Shown one piece after another: positions 7,035 through 16,461 of a DNA stretch of 64,000 bases. The position numbers were made by a program, and so were the translations under genes. The notes below the pieces were generated by a model. That model was not told the DNA's origin and ran no database searches. It saw only the letters and a list, made by a program, of their open reading frames with translations. Source of the stretch: Bacillus sp. AFS055030 (lineage in GTDB: Bacteria; Bacillota; Bacilli; Bacillales; Bacillaceae_G); assembly GCF_002574545.1 (NCBI RefSeq), contig NZ_NUGT01000004.1, positions 1 through 64,000 on the forward strand, read 5' to 3'. The first letter of the stretch is position 1. Every line of letters starts with the position of its first letter.

Positions 7035-7511
7035 TTAACTTAATCGAAACTCCATTTTTCTATTTTTTGTTCCCATTCCAATTGACTCATAAAAATGGAT
7101 CGCATTTTGATTACTCTCTGAAACTCCTAATTCAATACTATCAACCTTCAATTCTTTCGCGAAGTCAATAACAGATTGCATGAGTTTTCTTCCAATCCCC
7201 TTTTTTCTACTTGCAACATCAACACATAAACTATTTACAAGTAAGATTTTCCTTGCATTAACAAAGGAGTTTTCATGTATTTCTTCTTCCTTTAATACTG
7301 TTACGCCTACTATTTCAGTATCTAGAGTTGCCACTAGAATATGTTGTGTCTCATCTTTTAATTGGTTATTAAAATCCTCTTTTTTAACTGGAGTTGAGTT
7401 CTCTTTGTATAGGTCTGGTCTTTCAAAAACGTGTAAATCGTGAACTTGTCTAAATAATGGTAATAATGATTTGTAGTCTTTTTGATTGGCATTTCGGATT
7501 AAAATCTTCAT
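7035..7511 (-). CDS. GNAT family N-acetyltransferase
   Basis: 158 residues, one GNAT fold. The N-terminus IRNANQKDYKSLLPLF is the usual first strand and helix. The acetyl-CoA pyrophosphate loop is SRKKGIGRKLM (about residues 101-111), and the end NQNAIHFYESIGM is the conserved late helix and strand. Such enzymes move acetyl from acetyl-CoA to amines; the substrate cannot be told. Single gene with its own terminator; the next gene upstream on the same strand is the DUF6054-like gene. Confidence 0.9.
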   Translation of the reverse strand: MKILIRNANQKDYKSLLPLFRQVHDLHVFERPDLYKENSTPVKKEDFNNQLKDETQHILVATLDTEIVGVTVLKEEEIHENSFVNARKILLVNSLCVDVASRKKGIGRKLMQSVIDFAKELKVDSIELGVSESNQNAIHFYESIGMGTKNRKMEFRLS

Positions 7512-7566
7512 GCAATTTCACCTCGTTCGTTGTTTTAACTTTGTGAGTTAGACTCTCGTACAAATA

Positions 7567-7914
7567 TTAATGATCCTCAATTATTTCCAATATATTAGCT
7601 GCCAACCTTAGTCTGATTGGTTTTATAAAACTTTTTCCTGCTCCCCAACCAATATCAAACATTCCTTCCCCATTACCTGAGGAAATGCACTTAACATAGG
7701 TAACACCATTAAAGTTATCAATTGTGACTGTCAATGTGGCTGTACTATTATTTCTAAGAAAGAATTTTTGAAATACGAGGATGACAATTTCTTTTTCTTC
7801 AGCAACTTTATAATCTTGAAAAATCAAATTAGACTTTAATTCAGTCTCTTCTATAATCATTTGAGATACTTGAACTGGCTTTATGTTAACAGTGAATTCT
7901 AAGTAATGTTTCAT
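7567..7914 (-). CDS. DUF6054-like protein
   Basis: 115 residues, soluble, preceded by AAGGAGGA at good spacing. It has alternating strands (EIVILVFQKFFLRNNSTATL) and a glycine-rich signature GNGEGMFDIGWGAG near residues 80-93, which I associate with the DUF6054 family. No function is known. It lies upstream of the GNAT gene on the same strand; co-transcription is possible. Confidence 0.65.
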   Translation of the reverse strand: MKHYLEFTVNIKPVQVSQMIIEETELKSNLIFQDYKVAEEKEIVILVFQKFFLRNNSTATLTVTIDNFNGVTYVKCISSGNGEGMFDIGWGAGKSFIKPIRLRLAANILEIIEDH

Positions 7915-8098
7915 CCTTATCCTCCTTTAAATGAGATAATTGAATTTATTTCTCTCTAATTTCATATTACTGTAAATGAAATACAATTAACTACTATATT
8001 TGCTAGATGAAATGTTAACTCCTGTATAGAACTGCCAGAATTTGCCCTAAACTAACAATACTCAATCCTAAATATAAATCAGATAATGGGGTAATACG

Positions 8099-8827
8099 TT
8101 GGAAAGATTTTTTCAATTTCATTCAAAATTAGGAGCGTTTCGCCTTTTTTCAAAAGACCATCTATTAACAATCGGAATACTATTGATTCTCTGTGTACTT
8201 CTATTTGTCTTTAGAAAGCAGATTCAGAGGTCGTGGAAAAAGCGGCTTTTTCGTTTCTCTGTAGCATTTCTCTTATTGGCTTCTGAGATTTTATATCATA
8301 TATGGCTTGTGTATGAGAATGCTTGGTCGCTTAAAAATGGTTTACCACTTGAACTTAGTGATCTTACTGTCATTTTAGGAATTATAATGCTTCTGACAAA
8401 TAGTTATAGAATGTTTCAATTCATGTATTTTGCTGGTTTAGCCAGTTCCATTCAAGCGATCATGACACCTGATCTTGGCCATTATTCGTTTTTGCATTTT
8501 CGATATTTTGAATTTTTTGTTTCGCACGGAGGAGTGGTTCTTGCCTGTTTAGTTATGGTGGTGGCCAGTAAATTTCGACCGACCATCCCATCGATGTGGG
8601 TGACCGTTCTCATTGTTAACCTTTATGCAGCTTGCGTATTTTTCATTAATAAGGCGTTGAACTCTAACTTTATGTATCTTATGAAAAAGCCAGAAAATGC
8701 TTCTATTTTAGATTATTTAGGACCTTGGCCATGGTATCTTCTATCGGCAGAAATAGTGATGATTGTAACCTTTTACATTTTGTATAGTCCGTTTTGGATA
8801 AAAAGGAAAATAGAAAGAAATCGATAA
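8099..8827 (+). CDS. YwaF-like integral membrane protein (TIGR02206 family)
   Basis: 242 residues with six to seven membrane segments beginning near residue 20. The N-terminal FRLFSKDHLLTIGI, the LPLELSDLTVILGI region, and the NKALNSNFMYLMKKPENASI loop near residue 190 match the TIGR02206/YwaF group. Function is not known. The start is a TTG after a weak GGGG ribosome site; no better start exists because the protein aligns from its first residues. It is a single gene with a terminator. Confidence 0.85.
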   Translation: MERFFQFHSKLGAFRLFSKDHLLTIGILLILCVLLFVFRKQIQRSWKKRLFRFSVAFLLLASEILYHIWLVYENAWSLKNGLPLELSDLTVILGIIMLLTNSYRMFQFMYFAGLASSIQAIMTPDLGHYSFLHFRYFEFFVSHGGVVLACLVMVVASKFRPTIPSMWVTVLIVNLYAACVFFINKALNSNFMYLMKKPENASILDYLGPWPWYLLSAEIVMIVTFYILYSPFWIKRKIERNR

Positions 8828-8859
8828 TTGGTGTCACCTGAGTTAAATGAAATAAAAAA

Positions 8860-8903
8860 TAGCCTTATATCATTAGTTACTTGGTATTCTATGATAAAGG
8901 CTT
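8860..8903. terminator. Terminator between convergent genes
   Basis: An imperfect hairpin with AGCC..ATCAT and ATGAT..GGCT arms lies between the ywaF-like gene and the convergent Fbp-like gene. Confidence 0.5.
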
Positions 8904-8923
8904 TGTTTATTTAATAATATAGG

Positions 8924-9100
8924 TTAACTTAATTTTTTACTTTTTTTCATACTTATTACACGATTAAATTCATCTTCAAGTTCAGTTAACGTTAAAACAA
9001 ATAAATGAGAGGACTCTTTTTTATATACTCCAACTTTAATAAGTTTGTTAATGAGATATTGCTTTCTAGTTTCTACCGCTTTTCTCAACATATTTTCCAC
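8924..9100 (-). CDS. Fur-regulated basic protein A-like small protein
   Basis: 58 residues, basic and helical: LRKAVETRKQYLINKLIKVG, then an SSHLFVLTLTELEDEF segment. This matches the FbpA family (small proteins controlled by Fur that help spare iron in Bacillus). The frame is open to a TTG at 9121, but the AAGGGGTGA ribosome site lies inside that extension, so the GTG at 9100 is the better start. I saw no clear Fur box upstream, so iron control is known of the family, not shown here. Confidence 0.75.
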   Translation of the reverse strand: MENMLRKAVETRKQYLINKLIKVGVYKKESSHLFVLTLTELEDEFNRVISMKKSKKLS

Positions 9101-9187
9101 TTTATTCACCCCTTTGTTCAACTCAATTTTTAAGGATTAATATACTCTCCTTATTAAAAGAAATAATAAAGAGAGCATCCTATTTTC

Positions 9188-10807
9188 TTACTTTGTTACT
9201 TTTGCAAATCGGAAGTCTGGATTGTTCAATGGATCAAAGCGAATACCTTTAATATTTTTCTTCACTAAAGAATTCTGTGATGAGAAGTAAATTGGAATAA
9301 TTGGCATATCTCCCATTAATACATCCTCTGCTTCATGCAATAACTTATATCGTTTTTCTTCATCTTGTTCAATTAACGATTTCTCCAATAATTGATCAAA
9401 TTTTAGGTTGCTCCAATTTGTAAAATTACTTGAACTGTTCTTACTATAAAGATTTAAAACAGGATATGGATCAAGGAAATCTCCGCCCCAACCCATTCGG
9501 GCAAGTTGGAAATTCTTTTGCTTAAATGTATCAATATAAGTTTTCCATTCTTGATTTTCTAATTTTACTTTTACACCAAGGTTTTCTTTAAACATTTCTT
9601 GAAGTGCTTCGGCAATTTTTTTATGGTTTCCTTCTGAATTATATTTGAGTGTTACTTCTGGTAATTTGCTCCATCCCTCTTCCTTCAAACCTTCTGAAAG
9701 TAATTTCTTTGCTTCTTCTTTATCAAACTGATAGTATTTATTTGCTTCATTTCTAAAATCCTTTCCTGAAGGAGACTTTACGCCAAAAGGTACATACCCG
9801 TAAGCTGGCTCTTCTCCACCTTTAGAAATGTTTTTTGTAATTGCTTCACGATCAATTGCCTCAGCAAATGCTCTTCTAATTTTTGAATTTGTAAAAGGCT
9901 TCTCATTTACATTAAAAGAGTATGTATAAACACTAAATTGCTTTGAATTAACATATTCTGGACTATTTTTTTCTTGCTCAATTGCTTCTGTTTGTAGGTT
10001 CTTTACGAAATCAAGTTCATTTGATTTTAACATTTGGTACTCAGTTGTTGCATCAGCAACCATTTTAAATTGAACTTTATTAATTGATATATTTTTTCGA
10101 TCCCAATAAGCATTACTTTTTTCAATTGTTAATTGGTTATTATGCTTCCAGCTTGATAATGTATAAGCACCATTTGTTACAATGGTTTTGGCTTCAGCCG
10201 CCCAATTCTTATTACCTTCTACTACATTTTGGTTAACCGGTAAAAATGCTTGTCCAAGTAATACTTTAGGAAAGAATTCGATTGGTGTTTTTAACTCGAT
10301 TACTAGTGTTTTAGAATCAGTTGCTTTAATACCAACGCTTTCAATTGATCCCTTTCCAGTGTTGTATTCCTCAGCACCTTTAATGTAATAAAAGCTTGAA
10401 GGATCATAAGCCGCAGTTTTTGGATTTAAAACTCTTTTCCATGCATATTCAAAATCATTCGCTGTTAAATCATCACCATTAGACCATTTAAGTCCGTCTC
10501 GGATTGTAAAAGTATATGTTTTTCCATCTTTGGAAACATCCACGTTACTCGCTACACCTTTTACTACATTGCCTTTCTTATCATAGCGATACAAACCTTC
10601 GTATAAGTTATCAATAACCCAGAAAGACGTTGTATCAGATGCAAAGGCAGGGTCTAACGTATAAGGTTCACCTGCTAGGTTCGTTACGATTTCTTGTTTA
10701 ATATCGTTTCCTTTTTCCTCTGTACTACTAGTAGAATTGCTACCACATCCAGCTAATCCTAGTATAAATATCAATATTGAAATAAGAATGAATGCATTTT
10801 TCTTCAA
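9188..10807 (-). CDS. oppA: Oligopeptide ABC transporter substrate-binding lipoprotein
   Basis: 539 residues with a lipoprotein signal (LAGC, lipid-carrying Cys21) and the SBP_bac_5 fold: NLAGEPYTLDPAFASDTTSF at the start of the mature protein, SNGDDLTANDFEYAWKRVL near residue 115, and GWGGDFLDPYP near residue 440. It binds peptides outside the membrane and hands them to the OppBC channel. It is the last gene of the five-gene operon oppB-C-D-F-A. SAM riboswitches before the operon suggest that methionine supply is at stake, perhaps uptake of methionine-containing peptides. Confidence 0.9.
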   Translation of the reverse strand: MKKNAFILISILIFILGLAGCGSNSTSSTEEKGNDIKQEIVTNLAGEPYTLDPAFASDTTSFWVIDNLYEGLYRYDKKGNVVKGVASNVDVSKDGKTYTFTIRDGLKWSNGDDLTANDFEYAWKRVLNPKTAAYDPSSFYYIKGAEEYNTGKGSIESVGIKATDSKTLVIELKTPIEFFPKVLLGQAFLPVNQNVVEGNKNWAAEAKTIVTNGAYTLSSWKHNNQLTIEKSNAYWDRKNISINKVQFKMVADATTEYQMLKSNELDFVKNLQTEAIEQEKNSPEYVNSKQFSVYTYSFNVNEKPFTNSKIRRAFAEAIDREAITKNISKGGEEPAYGYVPFGVKSPSGKDFRNEANKYYQFDKEEAKKLLSEGLKEEGWSKLPEVTLKYNSEGNHKKIAEALQEMFKENLGVKVKLENQEWKTYIDTFKQKNFQLARMGWGGDFLDPYPVLNLYSKNSSSNFTNWSNLKFDQLLEKSLIEQDEEKRYKLLHEAEDVLMGDMPIIPIYFSSQNSLVKKNIKGIRFDPLNNPDFRFAKVTK

Positions 10808-10827
10808 TTAGATAACCTCCAATTTGT

Positions 10828-11790
10828 TTAAAATAAATGACATGAAACCCAATGGTTTTTGCTAGCTTCTTTCCACTCAGGTACTTTATCAGCACAAATA
10901 TCCATTGCCATTGGACATCTAGTTCTAAAAGGGCATCCTGTAGGGGGATTTAATGGGCTCGGTGGGTCTCCAGAAAGGACGATGCGTTCTTTTGTCCCCC
11001 TTAATTTTGGTTCAGACACTGGAATCGCCGATAAAAGTGCTTTAGTGTACGGATGAAGCGGTTCCCTAAATAATGCCGTACTTTCTGCCAATTCCATCAT
11101 TTTTCCTAAATAGATCACACCGATTCGATCACTAATGTGCTTAACCATTGCAAGATCATGTGCAATAAATAAGTAAGTTAATTGCTCGTGTTTTTGTAAA
11201 TCCTTAAGTAAATTAATAACTTGAGCTTGAACTGATACATCTAATGCAGAAATGGCTTCATCAGCAACGATAAACGATGGTTTTAGAGCCAATGCTCTAG
11301 CGATTCCAATTCTTTGTCGTTGACCTCCACTAAATTCATGTGGATACCGATCTGCATGCTCCCTATGTAAACCAACCTGTTCAAGCAGTTCATATACTCT
11401 TTCTTTTCTCTCTTTTCCTTTTAATAATTTATAAGCATCAATCCCTTCTGCGATTATATCTACAACCTTCATCCTTGGGTTAAGAGAACTATTCGGATCT
11501 TGAAAAATCATTTGAACTTGTCTGTTAAACTCTTTTTTACCTTTAGAATCCAATTCTGATAGTTTTTTTCCTTCAAACAAGACATTGCCTGTAGTTGCTT
11601 CATATAGACCGACAACAGTCCGTCCGAGTGTGGATTTACCACTTCCACTTTCTCCAACAAGCCCAAGCGTTTCTCCCTTTTTTATTCCAAATGATATTCC
11701 ATCAACCGATTTAACGGTTTTCTTTGGCCCTACTTTAAAATGTTTTTTAATATCACATACCTCTAGTACATACTCAGACAATATTTTCAC
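10828..11790 (-). CDS. oppF: Oligopeptide ABC transporter ATPase OppF
   Basis: 320 residues. Walker A GESGSGKST near residue 50, signature FSGGQRQRIGIARAL near residue 152, Walker B FIVADEAISALD near residue 172, and the C-terminal oligopeptide-transporter extension with CPFRTRCPMAMDIC, a cysteine cluster of the kind that holds an iron-sulphur site in OppD/DppD relatives. It powers peptide import with OppD. It overlaps oppD by 17 bases and precedes oppA. Confidence 0.93.
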   Translation of the reverse strand: MKILSEYVLEVCDIKKHFKVGPKKTVKSVDGISFGIKKGETLGLVGESGSGKSTLGRTVVGLYEATTGNVLFEGKKLSELDSKGKKEFNRQVQMIFQDPNSSLNPRMKVVDIIAEGIDAYKLLKGKERKERVYELLEQVGLHREHADRYPHEFSGGQRQRIGIARALALKPSFIVADEAISALDVSVQAQVINLLKDLQKHEQLTYLFIAHDLAMVKHISDRIGVIYLGKMMELAESTALFREPLHPYTKALLSAIPVSEPKLRGTKERIVLSGDPPSPLNPPTGCPFRTRCPMAMDICADKVPEWKEASKNHWVSCHLF

Positions 11791-12796
11791 TCCTTACACC
11801 AGTGAGTTCTTTCTGTTTAAATGCTCTTGGATCGTTTAACCAACAACTGACATGATGAGACCCTGTAATTGATTCAGTTTTTGGCATATGTTCCACACAA
11901 ACTTCCATTGTATAAGGACATCTCTGGGCAAAAGGACATCCTTTTGGCGGTGAAAATAAATCCGGAGGTGCTCCCTCAATTGGTACTAGCCTTTCTGTTT
12001 CTTCTATTTCAAGTCTAGGAACAGATTGGAGTAAGCCTAATGTGTATGGATGTATTGGTTTTTCAAAAATCTCATTTACTGTTCCACTTTCAATCACTTT
12101 TCCTGCATACATCACTGCAACTCGGTCTGCTACTTCTGCAACTACACCCAAATCATGGGTTATGAGAATAATAGAAGTGTTCCTCTTTGTTTGGATGGTC
12201 TTTAACATATCTAAAATTTGTGCCTGTATCGTTACATCAAGTGCGGTCGTCGGTTCATCTGCAATGATTAATTCAGGATCACAAGCTAAAGCCATAGCGA
12301 TTACTACACGCTGCCTCATACCACCACTAAACTCATGTGGATACTCGGAATAACGGTTAAACGGATCTGGAATACCAACTTGTTGTAGCAACTCGATCGT
12401 TTTTTGTTTGGCCTCCTTTTTCGATAGATTTTTATGCTTTATTAACACTTCGTCTATTTGTCTACCAATCTTCATTGTTGGATTTAATGCAGACATAGGG
12501 TCCTGAAAAATCATCCCTATTTCAGATCCTCTTATTCTTTGATATTCCTTTTTTGAAAAATTGATTAAGTCTTTTCCTTTAAAGGAAATTTCGCCTTCTT
12601 TTATGCTTCCAGCAGTTTTTGGAATCATCCCCATAACAGATTGTGCTGTTACACTTTTTCCACATCCACTTTCACCTACAAGGGCTAAAATTTCTCCACG
12701 ATCGACATGGAATGAAACACCTCTTACAGCTTTAATCTCTCCACCATTTGTACGAAAAGAGACATGTAAATCATTAACCTTTAATAAATAATTCAC
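11774..12796 (-). CDS. oppD: Oligopeptide ABC transporter ATPase OppD
   Basis: 340 residues. Walker A GESGCGKSV near residue 40, signature FSGGMRQRVVIAMAL near residue 153, Walker B LIIADEPTTALD near residue 174, and a C-terminal CPFAQRCPYTMEVC cysteine cluster. It pairs with OppF in the cytoplasm to drive the OppBC channel. It lies 13 bases after oppC and overlaps oppF. Confidence 0.93.
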   Translation of the reverse strand: MNYLLKVNDLHVSFRTNGGEIKAVRGVSFHVDRGEILALVGESGCGKSVTAQSVMGMIPKTAGSIKEGEISFKGKDLINFSKKEYQRIRGSEIGMIFQDPMSALNPTMKIGRQIDEVLIKHKNLSKKEAKQKTIELLQQVGIPDPFNRYSEYPHEFSGGMRQRVVIAMALACDPELIIADEPTTALDVTIQAQILDMLKTIQTKRNTSIILITHDLGVVAEVADRVAVMYAGKVIESGTVNEIFEKPIHPYTLGLLQSVPRLEIEETERLVPIEGAPPDLFSPPKGCPFAQRCPYTMEVCVEHMPKTESITGSHHVSCWLNDPRAFKQKELTGVRSENIV

Positions 12797-12809
12797 TGTT
12801 TATCCCTCC

Positions 12810-13757
12810 TTACTTATTCGACTTAGGATCCAATGCATCTTGTAATCCATCACCAAAAGCATTAAAAGCAAACATCGTTAATGAAATCATTAAACCTGGG
12901 AAAAACAATCTCCACCACTGTCCACTTAAAATAACTCCCAATGAATCGTTTGCCATTGTACCCCAGCTTGCTGACGGGGCCTGTACCCCTAATCCTAGAA
13001 AACTTAAAAAAGATTCAGCAAATATAGCGTGAGGAATCGTAAAGGTTAAATTTACAATAATAATTCCCATCATATTCGGAATAAGATGTTTTAAAATTAT
13101 ATTCCAATGTGATGTACCAAGCTTTTGTGCAGCGAGTATAAATTCTTGTTGTTTTAATTGTAGGACCTGTCCTCTAACGATTCTTGCCATTCCTACCCAG
13201 CCTGTGATTGATAACGCTAAAATTATCGTACCTAGTCCTGGCTTCATAATAACCATTAAGAGGATTACAACTAGTAAATACGGTATCCCATAAAGAATTT
13301 CCACAATTCTCATTAAAACACTATCGATTCGATCTCCTATTTTACCTCTGCCAACCATATAGCCTGAAATTCCCCCTACAAATACTCCAATCAATAAATC
13401 GATTAAAGCTGCAGAGAATCCGATAATGAGTGATATTCTAGCACCAGCCCAAGTTCTTGCCCAAACATCCCTACCTAAATCATCCGTTCCAAACCAATGT
13501 TTGCTTGATAAAGATAAATTGCCTTGAGTTAAAGATTGTTTACTTGGACTATACGGAACCATATGTGGTCCTACAATTGAAAGGATAATAATGAGTGTAA
13601 GTAAAATAAATCCAACTACTGCAAGTTTATTTTTAGCTATCTTTCTAAAAATCTCATTCGCATAGGTTTCCTGGGGTCTTGAAATATTTTGTTTCTGTAT
13701 AGTCGACCGATCGATCTTGCGAAAGAGAGTGTCGAGATTCGTTTCGGGTTGATTCAT
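12810..13757 (-). CDS. oppC: Oligopeptide ABC transporter permease OppC
   Basis: 315 residues: an N-terminal cytoplasmic stretch, first membrane segment near residues 45-67 (KLAVVGFILLTLIIIL), and a BPD_transp_1 domain with five further segments and the LPNMMGIIIVNLTF ATPase-contact region. HWFGTDDLGRDVWART near residue 88 is the OppC/DppC family motif. It starts where oppB stops. Confidence 0.92.
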   Translation of the reverse strand: MNQPETNLDTLFRKIDRSTIQKQNISRPQETYANEIFRKIAKNKLAVVGFILLTLIIILSIVGPHMVPYSPSKQSLTQGNLSLSSKHWFGTDDLGRDVWARTWAGARISLIIGFSAALIDLLIGVFVGGISGYMVGRGKIGDRIDSVLMRIVEILYGIPYLLVVILLMVIMKPGLGTIILALSITGWVGMARIVRGQVLQLKQQEFILAAQKLGTSHWNIILKHLIPNMMGIIIVNLTFTIPHAIFAESFLSFLGLGVQAPSASWGTMANDSLGVILSGQWWRLFFPGLMISLTMFAFNAFGDGLQDALDPKSNK

Positions 13758-14689
13758 TATAATTCATCTCCCTTTCCAAATTTTATTCGTGGATCAATCA
13801 AACGATAGGATAAATCGATTACAAATAACGTACCGATCAATATAAAACTATAAAAAATAGTAGTACCTAATATAACTGGGTAATCTCGATTGAAAATGCT
13901 ATCTACAAAATATTTACCAAGACCTGGGATGGCAAATATCTTCTCAATTACAAAAGTTCCAGTAATGACAGCTGCAAATAAGGGACCAATAAAAGAAATA
14001 ACTGGAATTAACGCGTTTCGTATACCATGCTTTATGACAATCTCAAATGTTGAAAGACCCTTAGCTTCTGCAGTTTTAATGAAATTCTGACTTAAAATCT
14101 CGATCATACTAGTACGGACAAATCTAGTAATTATTGCGATTGGACCTACCGTTAAAGCGATTGTCGGTAAGATAGAATGACTCCAGGTCCCCCAAGATGC
14201 TACTGGTAAGAGTCCCCATTGAACACTAATATATTTTATTAATAATGGAGCTAATATAAAGCTAGGAACCGAAATTCCAATGATTGCTATAAACATTGAT
14301 AAATAATCAAGTAACCTATTATGCCTTAACGCTGCAATCGTTCCTAATCCAATACCAACCACGCAAGCTATTAACAATGCTTGAATTCCTAACAATGCTG
14401 ATGGTCCAAATCCCTCTGCAATTAATGTGTTTACCCCTCTCGATTTCGATTGAATAGATGGACCAAAATCAAAATGTAATAAATCTTTAAGATATAGTAA
14501 GTATTGAACATATAGCGGTTCATCTAAATTGTATTTAGCCCGCATATTCCTAACAATTTCCTCAGGTAATGATTTTGCATCCGATGCAAATGGATCACCA
14601 GGAATAAGATGCATAATGATAAAAGTAAGCGTGATAATAATCCAAATCGTGAGGATCATAGTTGTTAATCTTTTAAATAAAAATCTCAT
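13757..14689 (-). CDS. oppB: Oligopeptide ABC transporter permease OppB
   Basis: 310 residues with six membrane segments. The start MRFLFKRLTTMILTIWIIIT, the LDEPLYVQYLLYLKDLLHFDFGPS region, and the EAKGLSTFEIVIKHGIRNAL coupling loop are those of OppB/DppB. First gene of the operon, about 220 bases after the second riboswitch and its terminator, so its transcript is under SAM control. Confidence 0.92.
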   Translation of the reverse strand: MRFLFKRLTTMILTIWIIITLTFIIMHLIPGDPFASDAKSLPEEIVRNMRAKYNLDEPLYVQYLLYLKDLLHFDFGPSIQSKSRGVNTLIAEGFGPSALLGIQALLIACVVGIGLGTIAALRHNRLLDYLSMFIAIIGISVPSFILAPLLIKYISVQWGLLPVASWGTWSHSILPTIALTVGPIAIITRFVRTSMIEILSQNFIKTAEAKGLSTFEIVIKHGIRNALIPVISFIGPLFAAVITGTFVIEKIFAIPGLGKYFVDSIFNRDYPVILGTTIFYSFILIGTLFVIDLSYRLIDPRIKFGKGDEL

Positions 14690-14861
14690 TTTCAGTATCT
14701 TCCCCCTTTTAAAAACTGGTTTATATGTAGAACACCTAATTTGGTGGCAACAACAAATGAAAATATAAAAACCATATTAAACACATAAGAATACTTGGTT
14801 ATATAATCAAAAAATTTCCAACACTTCTTCTTTAAGCTCCACATTCATAAGATTTATTCTT

Positions 14862-14897
14862 AAAAACCTCTCAACACAGACAAGTTGAGAGGTTTTT
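14862..14897 (-). terminator. Intrinsic terminator of the promoter-distal SAM riboswitch
   Basis: Perfect 14-base arms (14862-14875 and 14884-14897), with Ts at the end on the minus strand. It lies 10 bases after the aptamer nearest oppB, the usual place for an S-box terminator that forms when SAM is bound. Confidence 0.85.
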
Positions 14898-14907
14898 ACT
14901 AACTCTA

Positions 14908-15003
14908 CTTATCTTTGGGATCTCCCTTGGAATTGGCACGGTATTACAAAGAACCCGCTGCCGAGGTTTCATAGGGCCAGTCCCTCCACCTCTCTGGATA
15001 AGA
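14908..15003 (-). promoter_or_regulatory. SAM-I (S-box) riboswitch nearest oppB
   Basis: On the minus strand: P1 CTTATC...GATAAG, then the S-box core AGAGAGGTGGAGGGACTGGC, then CCTATGAAACC, CGGCAGC, and CCGTGCCAATTCC near the end. These are the conserved core elements of the SAM-I aptamer. SAM binding should favour the terminator at 14862-14897 and turn the opp operon down when methionine/SAM is plentiful. Confidence 0.93.
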
Positions 15004-15032
15004 AATTTTATTTTGTTTTAAAGATGAAAAAA

Positions 15033-15058
15033 ATCCCCTTCTAAGATAGAAGAGGACT
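15033..15058 (-). terminator. Intrinsic terminator of the promoter-proximal SAM riboswitch
   Basis: Minus-strand hairpin TCCTCTTCT...AGAAGGGGA (one wobble pair) followed by seven T, between the two aptamers. Confidence 0.8.
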
Positions 15059-15076
15059 TGTTTTTCATCTACTCTT

Positions 15077-15181
15077 CTTATCTTTTCAGGGCTATACCCT
15101 GATGGAATTAGCACAGTGTTCATATAGAACCCGCTGCTGAGGTATCATAGGGCCAAGTCCCTCCACCTCTCTGGATAAGAA
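15077..15181 (-). promoter_or_regulatory. Second, upstream SAM-I (S-box) riboswitch in tandem
   Basis: Same core as its neighbour: P1 CTTATC/GATAAG, AGAGAGGTGGAGGGACTTGG, CCCTATGATACC, CAGCAGCGGG and CTGTGCTAATTCC. It has its own terminator, so the transcript passes two complete SAM switches in series before oppB. Upstream 15182-15680 shows no gene; it is AT-rich and must hold the promoters of opp and of the DUF2975 gene. Confidence 0.93.
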
Positions 15182-15680
15182 TTATTTGGTATGTACTTTA
15201 TAAATTGATTGAACCAAGATTAACCGATATAAAAATTCGCGTCAACCCATTTGCTAAATGTTCGATTTTTCAGTATTTTTTGGGAATTAATTCCAAATTA
15301 TTGTAGAAAACCTTGTTACTCCAAACAATATAATTTATTATCAAATCTAACAAGTAACAATACTTTAGCCATTTACCTTATATATTTATCTTGATTCTTT
15401 CTATTAAAACCTTAAATACAACAAATTAACGATTAAAACCAAATCGGTAATTATTATATTAAAAAATTAATTTTGTTTTTTAATTGTTGTAAAAAAACAA
15501 TTAAATCAATTCACCTATTCTCTTTCATATTCCATTTCAATCTACTCTTTTAATTTATTCTCAGTATTTTTGCGCTTTTATATAACATTCTAAATAAAAT
15601 AAAAAACAACATATTTTTATTGTTAATCGATAAATAATATGATAAATTCATCTTGTTATTAAAAAAGTGAGGTATATAAT

Positions 15681-16166
15681 ATGAATGGTAAAAGAGGTTC
15701 AACTACATTCTTAAAAGCAATTATTTTTCTTGTTGGAATTGCAGTGCTTGCTTTATGTATATTTTTGGTCCCAAATATTGCGAATTTCGTATCTAAATTG
15801 TATCCAAATATGACTGCAATAAAATATCTCGTTTTCCTCGTAATGTATGGAGCTGCTGTACCTTTTTATTTTGCTCTCTATCAGGCTTTCAATCTTTTAC
15901 GCTATATTGACGACAACACAGCATTCTCCGAAATTTCTGTAAAGGCGTTAAAGAACATAAAGTACTGTGCGATTGCAATTAGTAGTATCTATTTATTAGG
16001 AATGCCACTCATTCATTTTATAGGGAGAAAAGTTGACCCTCCCATCGGTTTATTGGGACTAATTATCATATTTGCTTCGTTAGTTATCGCCGTTTTTGCT
16101 GCGATCCTCCAACAGCTTCTACAAGAAGCGATTAACATAAAATCAGAAAATGATTTAACGGTCTGA
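15681..16166 (+). CDS. DUF2975 membrane protein
   Basis: 161 residues with four membrane segments (about 10-30, 48-70, 95-115, 122-148) and the cytoplasmic loop YQAFNLLRYIDDNTAFSEIS that marks DUF2975. These proteins are usually encoded just before a short Cro/CI-type regulator, as here: the next gene follows with ten bases between stop and start. The start has GAGG nine bases upstream. Role unknown; probably a membrane partner of the regulator. Confidence 0.85.
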   Translation: MNGKRGSTTFLKAIIFLVGIAVLALCIFLVPNIANFVSKLYPNMTAIKYLVFLVMYGAAVPFYFALYQAFNLLRYIDDNTAFSEISVKALKNIKYCAIAISSIYLLGMPLIHFIGRKVDPPIGLLGLIIIFASLVIAVFAAILQQLLQEAINIKSENDLTV

Positions 16167-16176
16167 GGTGGATGGT

Positions 16177-16395
16177 ATGGCAATAATTATTAATATTGAT
16201 GTGATGTTAGCAAAACGCAAAATGAGCGTAACAGAACTTTCAGAAAGAGTTGGAATTACGATGGCGAATCTTTCCATTCTGAAAAATGGTAAAGCAAAAG
16301 CGGTTCGTTTCTCAACATTAGAAGCAATCTGTAAGACATTGGATTGTCAACCAGGTGATATTTTAGAGTACAAAGTTGACGAAGATACTCCGTAA
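16177..16395 (+). CDS. YozG-like XRE-family regulator
   Basis: 72 residues, one helix-turn-helix domain: INIDVMLAKRKMSVTELSER, then a second and recognition helix GITMANLSILKNGKAKAVRF, and the CKTLDCQPGDILEY end typical of this group. I start it at the ATG at 16177 because GAGGTGG lies six bases before; the frame is open to a GTG at 16168. It is co-transcribed with the DUF2975 gene and followed by a terminator. Confidence 0.88.
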   Translation: MAIIINIDVMLAKRKMSVTELSERVGITMANLSILKNGKAKAVRFSTLEAICKTLDCQPGDILEYKVDEDTP

Positions 16396-16412
16396 AAGTA
16401 GACAATAATTTA

Positions 16413-16434
16413 GGGATAGCTTACTTGCTATCCC
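16413..16434 (+). terminator. Terminator of the DUF2975/XRE operon
   Basis: Perfect arms GGGATAGC and GCTATCCC around a six-base loop, then T-rich. Confidence 0.75.
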
Positions 16435-16461
16435 TTCTTTCTTTAGGAACATTCAAAGATG

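Noticed and set aside
6923-7171. Plus-strand frame of 82 codons overlapping the GNAT gene
   Set aside because: Most of it is antisense to the GNAT coding region and its terminator; no ribosome site.
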